From assembly GCA_014649555.1 (NCBI GenBank), contig BMTG01000012.1, positions 124,001 through 188,000 of the forward strand: a stretch of DNA of 64,000 nucleotides, in the 5' to 3' direction. The notes under the pieces are model-generated. The model had not been told where the DNA came from and did no database searches. It saw nothing but the letters and a program-made list of their open reading frames with translations. Origin of the DNA: Streptomyces globisporus. Lineage in GTDB: Bacteria > Actinomycetota > Actinomycetes > Streptomycetales > Streptomycetaceae. This document shows, piece after piece, positions 17,125-24,242 of this stretch; the first letter of the stretch is position 1, and every line of letters starts with the position of its first letter. Position numbers and translations under genes: made by a program.

Positions 17125-18873
17125 ATGCGGCTGCGCGCACTGCTGGAGACCGATGCGCTGGGCCTGCGGCTGCTCGGCGGCGAGGACGAGCTGGACCGCA
17201 CGGTCCGGGGCGTCATGACGACCGACCTGCGCGACCCCAGCCGCTACCTCTCCGGCGGCGAACTGGTGCTCACGGGCCTCGCCTGGCGCCGGGACGCGGC
17301 GGACTCCGAGCCGTTCGTCCGGATCCTGGCGGGCGCCGGGGTGGCCGGTCTCGCGGCCGGCGAGGCGGAGCTCGGTGACATCCCCGCCGATCTCGTCGAG
17401 GCCTGCCTGCACCACCGGCTGCCCCTCTTCGCCGTGCACGAGACCGTTGCCTTCGCAACGATCACCGAGTACGTCGTACGTCAGGTCTCCGGCGAGCGGG
17501 CGGGCGATCTGGCGGCCGTGGTGGACCGGCACCGGCGGCTGATGACCTCGGGCCCGGCGGGCGGCGGCCCCGAGGTGGTCCTGGACCTCCTCACCTCCGA
17601 CCTGGACCTGCGGGCCTGGGTCCTGTCCCCCACCGGCCGGCAGATCGCCGGGGCGGGCGCCCCGCTGCCCGGCCCGCTGGGCGCCACGCTGGCCGGGCAC
17701 CACCTGGCCGCGACCCGGACCGGCCGCCGGGCCCCGCACCGGGCGGCGGTCGGGGGTACGACGTATTCGCTCTTCCCGATCCGGAACACCGGCCGAGGCG
17801 CCGTGCCGGCCGCCCGTGACGTACGGGAGTCGGTGCTCTCCGACTGGCTGCTGGCGGTCGAGGCGGACGCCTCGGACTGGCCCGCCGCCCGGCTCGACCT
17901 GCTCCAGGGCGTCACCCAGCTGATCGCGGTCGAACGCGACCGCCGCGACGCGGCCCGTACGGTGCGCCGCAGGCTCGCCCAGGAGGTGCTGGAGCTGGTC
18001 CAGGCGGGCGCCGCCCCCGCCGAGATCGCGGCCCGGCTGCGGGTCGCCGCACCGGTCCTGCTGCCCGGCCTCGGGGTCGCCCCGCAGTGGCAGGTCGTGG
18101 TGGCCCGGGTCGACTGGAGCGCCTCGGGACAGGGAGCCGCGACAGGCGAGATCGCGAGCGGTCCGGTGGCCCAGGCGCTGCTGGAGGAGATCCTCGTCGA
18201 CCCGGCGGTCAGCGGCCCCGACTCCGCCGACCGCATCGCCGTCGCCCACACGGGCGAGGAGGCCATCGCCCTGGTGCCGTTGCCCGCGATCGTCACCGCG
18301 CTCCCGGAGTCCGAGAGTGCGGAGGGCGACGCGGCAGGGGCGGACGGCGAGGACGCCGACGCGCTGGCCGGAGAGCCCGGACTCCACGCCGACGCGCTGC
18401 TCGCCTCCGTACGCGAACCGCTCACGGCGGGGCTCGCCGACGACGGCCGGCTGACACTGGGTGTCAGCGCGGCTGTGCATTCCGCCGAAGGACTGCGCGG
18501 CGCGCTGGAGGAGGCCCGGCACGCCCGCCGGGTGGCCGCGGCCCGGCCGGGGCGCGTCTGCGCCGCCGGTCACCACGAGCTGGCCTCGCACGTGCTGCTG
18601 CTGCCGTTCGTCCCCGACGACGTCCGGCGCGCCTTCACCGCCCGGCTGCTGGACCCGCTGCGCGACTACGACCGGCGCCACCGGGCGGAGCTGATCGAGA
18701 CGCTGGAAGCCTTCCTGGACTGCGACGGTTCCTGGACCCGCTGCGCGGCCCGGCTGCACCTGCACGTCAACACACTGCGCTATCGCATCGGCCGCATCGA
18801 GCAGTTGACGGGGCGTGACCTTTCACGCCTGGAGGACAAGCTCGACTTCTTCCTCGCCCTGCGCATGAGCTGA
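17125..18873 (+). CDS. PucR-class transcriptional regulator of purine catabolism
   Basis: A 582-residue regulator. The N-terminal PucR domain (MRLRALLETDALGLRLLGG, then RTVRGVMTTDLRDPSRYLSGGELVLTGL) occupies about 1-125. A GGDEF-like/central region follows. The C-terminal helix-turn-helix of the PucR type is at about 525-575 (LIETLEAFLDCDGSWTRCAARL, then HLHVNTLRYRIGRIEQLTGRDL). In known cases such proteins sense allantoin or related intermediates and switch purine degradation genes. Divergence from the xanthine dehydrogenase operon supports that role. The start ATG lacks a strong ribosome binding site. A 15-residue acidic insertion (AEGDAAGADGEDADALAGEP) interrupts the central part. Confidence 0.9.
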   Translation: MRLRALLETDALGLRLLGGEDELDRTVRGVMTTDLRDPSRYLSGGELVLTGLAWRRDAADSEPFVRILAGAGVAGLAAGEAELGDIPADLVEACLHHRLPLFAVHETVAFATITEYVVRQVSGERAGDLAAVVDRHRRLMTSGPAGGGPEVVLDLLTSDLDLRAWVLSPTGRQIAGAGAPLPGPLGATLAGHHLAATRTGRRAPHRAAVGGTTYSLFPIRNTGRGAVPAARDVRESVLSDWLLAVEADASDWPAARLDLLQGVTQLIAVERDRRDAARTVRRRLAQEVLELVQAGAAPAEIAARLRVAAPVLLPGLGVAPQWQVVVARVDWSASGQGAATGEIASGPVAQALLEEILVDPAVSGPDSADRIAVAHTGEEAIALVPLPAIVTALPESESAEGDAAGADGEDADALAGEPGLHADALLASVREPLTAGLADDGRLTLGVSAAVHSAEGLRGALEEARHARRVAAARPGRVCAAGHHELASHVLLLPFVPDDVRRAFTARLLDPLRDYDRRHRAELIETLEAFLDCDGSWTRCAARLHLHVNTLRYRIGRIEQLTGRDLSRLEDKLDFFLALRMS

Positions 18874-18925
18874 TCTTCCGGCCGCGCACGGGGTCCGCCG
18901 GGACCCCCTCACCCTTCGAGCGATT

Positions 18926-18939
18926 GTGAAATCTTTCAC
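18926..18939. promoter_or_regulatory. CRP-like palindrome
   Basis: GTGAAATCTTTCAC is a perfect 6-bp inverted repeat. With flanks it reads TGTGA-N6-TCACC, one base off the classic CRP core TGTGA-N6-TCACA. It lies about 100 bp upstream of the repeat-protein gene. Streptomyces has a Crp protein with a related recognition sequence; binding here is a guess. Confidence 0.4.
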
Positions 18940-19040
18940 CTGACATTGCCCGGACCTCTTGGCCCGGAGTGCCGATCCATGCTGAGATGCGGCATCACTC
19001 AAGCACTCAACAGCACAATGGCGCGCTCGGGGAGGGCAAT

Positions 19041-19838
19041 GTGGCGCATACCGCCATGTCTGGTTCCGGAACGACAGCAGATGACGATCCGCCGCTCCAG
19101 ACCGCGGTATGGCGGCTGCGGTCACGCGCCTGCTGGACGGACGCGGCCGCCCTGCTGGAGCACGACGCGGGCACCGTTCCGGCCGCGGCGCTCCAGCGCA
19201 CCGCACTGCTGACCGAGCGCTGTCTCTACACCGGGCAGGGGTGGACCGAGGCCGAGGACGCCCTGCGCACGGCGGAGGCCATCGCCCGCAGCGACGACGA
19301 GCGGGGCGCCGCCGCCTCCGAGCGGGGCCATCTGGCGTACGCCTCCACCCTCCTGGCGGTACGGGACCGGGCCGACGAGGCGAGCGTGGCGCTGAGCCGG
19401 TCGGCGGCTTTGCTGGCTCCCGCGTCGCCCGCCCGGCCGCTGCTGGACTTCCGGCGCGGGCTGATCGCCCAGAACATCGCGGAGTCGCCGCAGGCGGCGC
19501 GCGCCGCCTTCCGCCGGGCGCATGCCGGTGCGGCGACACTCGGCGACGAACTGCTTCTGTCGTCCACCTGGCGGCATCTGGCCGCGCTCGCGCTGCGCGA
19601 GGGGGAGGTGGCCGAGGCCCGGCACGGCTTCGCGGAGTCGCTGCGGATCCGGGAGGAGCTGGGATTCCTGGTCGGTACGGCCCCGGCGCTGATCTCGCTG
19701 GCGGAGGCGGAGGACGAACCGGAGGCGGCCCGGCTGCGGGCCGAGGCCGGCAGGCTGTTCCGGCTCCTGGGCGGTGTGCCCACCTGGCTGGCCCCGTATC
19801 TGGGGCCCCCGGCGCAGCGCACCGCCGAGGCGAGCTGA
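19041..19838 (+). CDS. Tetratricopeptide-like hypothetical protein
   Basis: A 265-residue all-alpha, Ala/Arg/Glu-rich protein. Helical pairs such as WTEAEDALRTAEAIARS, RPLLDFRRGLIAQNIAES and STWRHLAALALREGEVAEARHGFAESLRIREEL have TPR spacing, with about four to five repeats. No signal peptide or DNA-binding domain is seen. It may be a protein-interaction scaffold or the sensor part of a regulator. I chose the GTG at 19041 because GGGGAGGG lies 5 bases upstream; the ATG at 19056 in the same frame is too far from it. A CRP-like palindrome lies upstream. Function unknown. Confidence 0.7.
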   Translation: MAHTAMSGSGTTADDDPPLQTAVWRLRSRACWTDAAALLEHDAGTVPAAALQRTALLTERCLYTGQGWTEAEDALRTAEAIARSDDERGAAASERGHLAYASTLLAVRDRADEASVALSRSAALLAPASPARPLLDFRRGLIAQNIAESPQAARAAFRRAHAGAATLGDELLLSSTWRHLAALALREGEVAEARHGFAESLRIREELGFLVGTAPALISLAEAEDEPEAARLRAEAGRLFRLLGGVPTWLAPYLGPPAQRTAEAS

Positions 19839-19885
19839 GCGGATGCCTGGGCCGGCCTGTGGTGGGGGCCGCGGGCCCCGCCCGG

Positions 19886-20704
19886 TCAGCCGTCGGCGCC
19901 GGTGAAGTGTTCGCGTACCAGGGCCTGGACGACGGTGAGGTCCTGGGCGATCAGGGCGTCGAGCAGGGCGGTGTGCTCGGCGGCGTCGGCCAGCAGCTCG
20001 GCCCGGCGGGCGGCGGGGCCCGCGACCAGGGGCCACTGGGAGCGCCGGTGCAGTTCGTCGGCGATGGTCACGAGCTGCTCGTTGCCCGACAGCGTGAGGA
20101 CCGCGCGGTGGAAGGCCCGGTCCGATTCGGCGTAGGCGGCCCGGTCGCCCACGGCAGCCGCGGCGACCGTGGCCTCCGCCAGCGGGCGCAGGACGCTCCA
20201 GCGTTGCGCCGGGACCGTCCGGGCCAGGCCCAGCATCACCGGGACCTCGATCAGCGCCCGCACCTCGGCCAGCTCGGCCAGCTCGCGGGGGCCGCGTTCG
20301 GTGACCCGGAAGCCGCGGTTCGGCACGACCTCGACGGCGCCCTCGACGGCCAGCCGCTGCATGGCCTCGCGCACCGGCGTGGCGGAGACCCCGAAGCGGG
20401 CGCCGAGCGCGGGGGCGGAGTACACCTGGCCGGGTACCAGCTCCCCGTCGACGAGGGCGGCACGCAGGGCGTCCAGGATCTGGCCGCGGACGGAGTGGCG
20501 CCGCACGGTACGCGGCGCGGGGGGCTCACTGTGGGTGTGCTCGCCCCGGGCCTGCTCTTCCTCACCTTGCCGGCCCCGGGCCTGTTCCGGCACCCGGTTC
20601 CCCGGCAGCCGGTCCTCCGGCACGCGGGCGCCTCCCGGGGCGTAAGGGAACGCTCCGGGGGCGTACGCCGGACGTGCGCCCTCGCGCGCGCTGCCCTGCT
20701 CCAC
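19886..20704 (-). CDS. GntR-family (FadR/FCD subfamily) transcriptional regulator
   Basis: A 272-residue repressor. A disordered N-terminal tail of about 70 residues rich in Pro, Gly and Glu precedes the winged helix (RRHSVRGQILDALRAALVDG, then ALGARFGVSATPVREAMQRL at about 105-130). The FCD ligand-binding domain follows, with the metal/ligand residues Asp in AYAESDRAFHRAVL and His in LADAAEHTALLDALI. I prefer the GTG at 20704, preceded by GGAGGAGG, to an ATG five codons earlier that overlaps that motif. It is divergent from the FhuF-like gene and convergent with the repeat protein. The ligand is unknown. Confidence 0.85.
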   Translation of the reverse strand: MEQGSAREGARPAYAPGAFPYAPGGARVPEDRLPGNRVPEQARGRQGEEEQARGEHTHSEPPAPRTVRRHSVRGQILDALRAALVDGELVPGQVYSAPALGARFGVSATPVREAMQRLAVEGAVEVVPNRGFRVTERGPRELAELAEVRALIEVPVMLGLARTVPAQRWSVLRPLAEATVAAAAVGDRAAYAESDRAFHRAVLTLSGNEQLVTIADELHRRSQWPLVAGPAARRAELLADAAEHTALLDALIAQDLTVVQALVREHFTGADG

Positions 20705-20803
20705 CCGGACCTCCTCCATCTGCCGCGGGCCGACTCGCGTGCGCCGGACCTCCTGTGCACGATAGAAGACCGAGGCTGCAGTTCAAACATCGATGGCATC
20801 GGG

Positions 20804-20822
20804 TAAGGTAAGCCTTACCTGC
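20804..20822. promoter_or_regulatory. Iron box (DtxR/IdeR/DmdR-type operator)
   Basis: AGGTAAG-C-CTTACCT is a perfect 7-bp inverted repeat centred at 20813. The flanks give TAAGGTAAGCCTTACCTGC, a close match to the actinobacterial iron box TTAGGTTAGGCTAACCTAA. It lies 29 bp before the FhuF-like gene, so iron-replete repression of that gene is expected. It is also 100 bp upstream of the GntR gene. Confidence 0.8.
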
Positions 20823-20850
20823 AAACGATCCCGATTCGGTGGTCCCCTGC

Positions 20851-21699
20851 ATGACCCTCTCCCCGCCGTTCACCGGTGCCGCGACGTCCCCCGTGACCGC
20901 CGCGTACGCCCGCCTGACCGAGGTGTTCCCCGGTCTGCGGGCCGACGTGCTCGACGGCGACGCCGTCGCCCCGTCCGGCGCGGGCTGGGTCGGCGCGGCG
21001 GAGTTGGCGGCCGGCGGACCCGCCGTGGACACCTTCCTGGCCTGGGACAACGCCCAGGTGCTGCGCGACTACGGCCAGCAGGCCCGCCCGGACGTGGTGG
21101 CGAGCTTCGGTCTGCACCGGTACGCGTGGCCCGCCTGTCTGCTGGTGACCGTGCCGTGGTTCCTGCAGCGCCGGGTGCCACGGATCCCGGTGGAGGACGT
21201 GGCCTTCCAGCGGGCACTGGGGCACCTGACCGTACGGGTGAGGGAATTCGCCTGTCTGCCGGACGACCCGGCGGCCATGCTGCCGGGGGCCCGGGTCGTG
21301 CCGGACGAGGCGGCGCTGCGGGCCGAGGTCCTGGCCTCGCTGACCGAGCACCTCGGTCCGGTGCTGGAGGGCTTCCGTCCGCGCATGCGCCGCGGGAAGC
21401 GGGCCCTGTGGGGGATGGCGACGGACGAGATCGTCGAGGGGCTCTGGTACGTGGCGCATCTGATGGGCGAGGAGCGCCGCGCGATGGCCGAGCTGGAGCT
21501 GCTGCTCCCCGGCACGACGAAGCCGTACGTCGGCACGGCAGGCTTCCGCGAGCTGACCGGGCCCGACGGGCAGTCGCTGCCGACCCGGGACCGGGCGAGC
21601 TGCTGCCTCTTCTACACCCTGCGCCCCGAGGACACCTGCGTGACCTGCCCGCGTACCTGCGACGCCGACCGGGTACGAAAGCTTGCCGCGGCTTCCTGA
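20851..21699 (+). CDS. FhuF-like (2Fe-2S) ferric-siderophore reductase
   Basis: A 282-residue protein ending in CCLFYTLRPEDTCVTCPRTC at about 251-270. The CC-x10-CxxC pattern within it is the hallmark of the C-terminal [2Fe-2S] domain of FhuF-type ferric iron reductases. Such proteins release iron from imported siderophores in the cytosol. The start is the ATG at 20851; an in-frame GTG four codons earlier is possible and neither has a strong ribosome binding site. The iron box just upstream independently supports an iron-related role. No siderophore transport or synthesis genes are adjacent, so it seems to be a stand-alone member of the iron regulon. Confidence 0.88.
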   Translation: MTLSPPFTGAATSPVTAAYARLTEVFPGLRADVLDGDAVAPSGAGWVGAAELAAGGPAVDTFLAWDNAQVLRDYGQQARPDVVASFGLHRYAWPACLLVTVPWFLQRRVPRIPVEDVAFQRALGHLTVRVREFACLPDDPAAMLPGARVVPDEAALRAEVLASLTEHLGPVLEGFRPRMRRGKRALWGMATDEIVEGLWYVAHLMGEERRAMAELELLLPGTTKPYVGTAGFRELTGPDGQSLPTRDRASCCLFYTLRPEDTCVTCPRTCDADRVRKLAAAS

Positions 21700-21722
21700 T
21701 CCACACCGCCCGTCCGGGGGAC

Positions 21723-21775
21723 GTGGAATCGAACGCAACTCGGTTTGACCGGGCGGGAGTTCGAGAAGATTCCAC
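21723..21775 (+). terminator. Interrupted hairpin after the FhuF-like gene
   Basis: GTGGAATC pairs with GATTCCAC, and the inner AACTC with GAGTT, around a loop. A symmetric 6-base internal loop lies between the two stems. It may be a weak terminator or a structured leader of the DUF2637 gene that follows. Confidence 0.35.
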
Positions 21776-21891
21776 CCATCGATAGCCTCTCCTTCCCCCA
21801 TGGCGTGCTCTTGTCCCGAAACCACCGGAGCGGGACGGGAATTCCGTCACGATGGCGTACGAAACGCCCTACGTGACGCAAGGGACCGCGC

Positions 21892-22986
21892 ATGAGACTG
21901 ACCGACATATCGCTTGACTGGCTGCTTCCGGGCGCCGTACTGCTCGTGGGGGTCATGGCGGCGGTGACGGTGGTCGCACGCGGTAAGCGTGCCAAGGCCG
22001 CGGCCGACGACTCCTGGGAACGCAGCGAGGAGCGCCGCAGACGCAAGGAAGCGCTGTACGCCACCGCCAGTTACGTCCTGCTGTTCTGCTGCGCGGCGGT
22101 CGCCGCCGCGCTCTCCTTCCACGGGCTCGTCGGCTTCGGCCGGCAGAACCTGAACCTCAGCGGCGGCTGGGAGTATCTGGTCCCGTTCGGGCTGGACGGG
22201 GCCGCCATGTTCTGTTCCGTCCTGGCCGTACGGGAGGCGAGCCACGGAGACGCGGCACTCGGCTCCCGGCTGCTGGTGTGGACGTTCGCCGGGGCCGCCG
22301 CCTGGTTCAACTGGGTGCACGCCCCCCGGGGCATGGACCACGCGGGTGCTCCGCACTTCTTCGCGGGGATGTCCCTCTCGGCCGCGGTGCTCTTCGACCG
22401 CGCGCTGAAGCAGACCCGCCGCGCGGCGCTGCGTGAACAGGGCCTGGTGCCCCGTCCGTTGCCGCAGATCCGGATCGTCCGCTGGCTGCGGGCCCCCCGG
22501 GAGACCTTCGGCGCCTGGTCGCTGATGCTCCTGGAGGGCGTCCGCACCCTGGACGAGGCGGTGGACGAGGTGCGGGAGGACCGGAAGGAGCAGGAGCAGG
22601 ACCGGCTGCGCCGCAGGGACCAGGCCAAGCTGGACCGGGCCCGCATCAAGGCCCTGAACCGGCAGAACCGGGTATGGGGACGCGGCCGGAGCGGGCAGCA
22701 GGTCGATGTGCCCGCCCTCGCCCCGGCCTCGGGAGGCGCGGCCCCGGCCGTCGCGGAGCCTGCCATAGCAGAGCCGGGTCAGCTGCCTCTGCGACCCCGG
22801 CCATCCCTGCAAGCCGTCGGCCCGAAGCCGACGGCCGATGGTTCGAGCCCGAAGAGCCTGGACGCGCCGAACCAGGGAGGTGATCCGCGGACCGTCGACC
22901 TCACCGCCGAGGACGACACCCAGACACTCCCCCGGCTCGACTCGCTGGAACAGAAACTGAAGGATCTGGAGCAGCAGTTCGGCTGA
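21892..22986 (+). CDS. DUF2637 domain membrane protein (SpdB-like)
   Basis: A 364-residue protein. The N-terminal half has about four membrane helices (LLPGAVLLVGVMAAVTVVA at about 10-28; YVLLFCCAAVAAALSFHGLV at about 62-81; then YLVPFGLDGAAMFCSVLAV and LLVWTFAGAAAWFNWVHAP). The cytoplasmic half is charged and coiled (VDEVREDRKEQEQDRLRRRDQ), ends in a Pro/Ala-rich tail, and has a final predicted coiled coil (RLDSLEQKLKDLEQQFG). DUF2637 proteins occur in Streptomyces chromosomes and in conjugative plasmids near transfer or spread genes; no other transfer gene is present here. AAGGGA precedes the ATG. Function unknown. Confidence 0.85.
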   Translation: MRLTDISLDWLLPGAVLLVGVMAAVTVVARGKRAKAAADDSWERSEERRRRKEALYATASYVLLFCCAAVAAALSFHGLVGFGRQNLNLSGGWEYLVPFGLDGAAMFCSVLAVREASHGDAALGSRLLVWTFAGAAAWFNWVHAPRGMDHAGAPHFFAGMSLSAAVLFDRALKQTRRAALREQGLVPRPLPQIRIVRWLRAPRETFGAWSLMLLEGVRTLDEAVDEVREDRKEQEQDRLRRRDQAKLDRARIKALNRQNRVWGRGRSGQQVDVPALAPASGGAAPAVAEPAIAEPGQLPLRPRPSLQAVGPKPTADGSSPKSLDAPNQGGDPRTVDLTAEDDTQTLPRLDSLEQKLKDLEQQFG

Positions 22987-22997
22987 TCCGCTCGCGC

Positions 22998-23025
22998 GGC
23001 GGAGGGCCTCTCAGAGCCTTCCGCC
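22998..23025. terminator. Shared hairpin between convergent genes
   Basis: GGCGGAGGGC / GCCTTCCGCC (10 bp with one wobble) lies between the DUF2637 gene and the convergent ATP-binding gene, overlapping the last codons of the latter. It could end transcripts from both sides. Confidence 0.5.
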
Positions 23026-23490
23026 GTGCAGCTCGAACCAGACGGTCTTGCCCAGGGCCTGTGCCTCCACGCCCCAGGCGTCGGCCAGGCTCCGGACCAG
23101 GATCAGGCCCCTGCCGTGCGTACCGTCGTCGGCGTTCGGTACGTACGGCGCGGGCAGATCCTCGGACGCGAAGTCCTGTACCTCCACCCGCAGTCGGGCG
23201 GCTGTCGCCGTGGCGGTGACCACGGCCCCGTGCCGGGTGTGGATGAGCGCGTTGGTCACCAGCTCGCTCACCAGCAACTCGGCCGCATCGGTCTGTTCCT
23301 GGCCGGAGCAATGCCGGAGGAACTCCCGCAGCTCACGGCGGACCTCTCCCACCGCCGACCGTTCGGTGTGCCCCACTCTGCGGCGCATCCGGGACGGCTG
23401 CGGTGCCTCACCCGGTCTCCGGCCCCGGGGGCCGCGCCCCTCGACGACCGTGGTCCTCTTCTGACGCTTCGCCATTTCCCCCGCCCGCAC
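23011..23490 (-). CDS. ATP-binding protein, anti-sigma/serine kinase (HATPase_c_2) type
   Basis: A 159-residue member of the large Streptomyces family of RsbW/SpoIIAB-like ATPase proteins. The N box is LLVSELVTNALIHTRHG and the G boxes include DGTHGRGLILVRSLADAWGVE. The family phosphorylates anti-anti-sigma factors or acts without a known partner; no sigma or antagonist gene is adjacent here. The GTG at 23490 is preceded by a perfect AAGGAGGT ten bases upstream, better than the ATG five codons later, which has only a G-run 2 bases away. A basic N-terminal extension of about 45 residues precedes the domain. Confidence 0.85.
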   Translation of the reverse strand: MRAGEMAKRQKRTTVVEGRGPRGRRPGEAPQPSRMRRRVGHTERSAVGEVRRELREFLRHCSGQEQTDAAELLVSELVTNALIHTRHGAVVTATATAARLRVEVQDFASEDLPAPYVPNADDGTHGRGLILVRSLADAWGVEAQALGKTVWFELHGGRL

Positions 23491-23733
23491 AGTGAACCGA
23501 CCTCCTTCGATCCGGCTGCCCGTCGAACAGCCTCACGGGATGCATGCCCCTGTACGCACACGGTCACGCTTGCGGGTCCGTCAATAAGTGAAGGGGGCGG
23601 GAGCGGCGAGGGGCGCACAGAACATCCCACCCGCGCACGCCATCACCACATAGGCGCAGCTGCGGTTAACGTCCGGCGAATACAACCGAGTTGACGTTGA
23701 CGACCCAACTTCTACGCGCGTCATCATGATGGC

Positions 23734-24168
23734 ATGCGCATCCCCCCACGCATCACCCGGCTCGGCGGCTCGGCCGCCCTCCTGTCCCTTCTCCTCGCCT
23801 CGGGCCCGGTCACGGCCCAGGCCGCCACCCCGGCGACGACCTCCACCACCGCCTATTCCGCGACCGCGTTCCGGGCGGCGGCGGTCGGCAGCATCTGCTA
23901 CTCCGCCCTGCCGTCCCAGGCGCACGACACCCTGGATCTGATCGACCAGGGCGGCCCGTTCCCGTACGAGCAGGACGGCACCGTCTTCCAGAACCGCGAG
24001 GGCCTGCTGCCGGATCAGTCCACCGGCTACTACCACGAGTACACGGTCATCACGCCCGGTTCCGACAACCGGGGCGCCCGCCGGATCGTCACCGGCGAGC
24101 AGAACGAGGAGGACTACTACACCGCCGACCACTACGCCTCCTTCGACCTGGTCGACCACGACTGCTGA
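23734..24168 (+). CDS. Secreted guanyl-specific ribonuclease (RNase Sa family)
   Basis: A 144-residue exported RNase of the N1/T1 family, closely resembling RNase Sa of S. aureofaciens. A signal peptide with an AQAAT cleavage region is followed by a short linker and a mature domain of about 96 residues. Counting from the aligned motifs, the catalytic residues are conserved with exact spacing: Glu102 (YYHEYTV), Arg113, Arg117 (RGARRIV) and His133 (DHYASF), matching Glu54, Arg65, Arg69 and His85 of RNase Sa. Two Cys, one near the start of the domain and the C-terminal one, should form the single disulfide. It cleaves RNA 3' to guanosine outside the cell. No barstar-like inhibitor gene is adjacent. 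Confidence 0.93.
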   Translation: MRIPPRITRLGGSAALLSLLLASGPVTAQAATPATTSTTAYSATAFRAAAVGSICYSALPSQAHDTLDLIDQGGPFPYEQDGTVFQNREGLLPDQSTGYYHEYTVITPGSDNRGARRIVTGEQNEEDYYTADHYASFDLVDHDC

Positions 24169-24242
24169 ACCCCGCTTCCGAGGGGTGTTCCGCACGCTCC
24201 CGGGGAAGGAACCTGAGCCCCGTACCTTCCCGAGGAGCTGTG

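Noticed and set aside
21892-23490. The DUF2637 protein and ATP-binding protein taken as part of an integrated conjugative element
   Set aside because: No integrase, replication, FtsK-like transfer gene, attachment site or tRNA is present nearby. Both families are common in the Streptomyces core genome.
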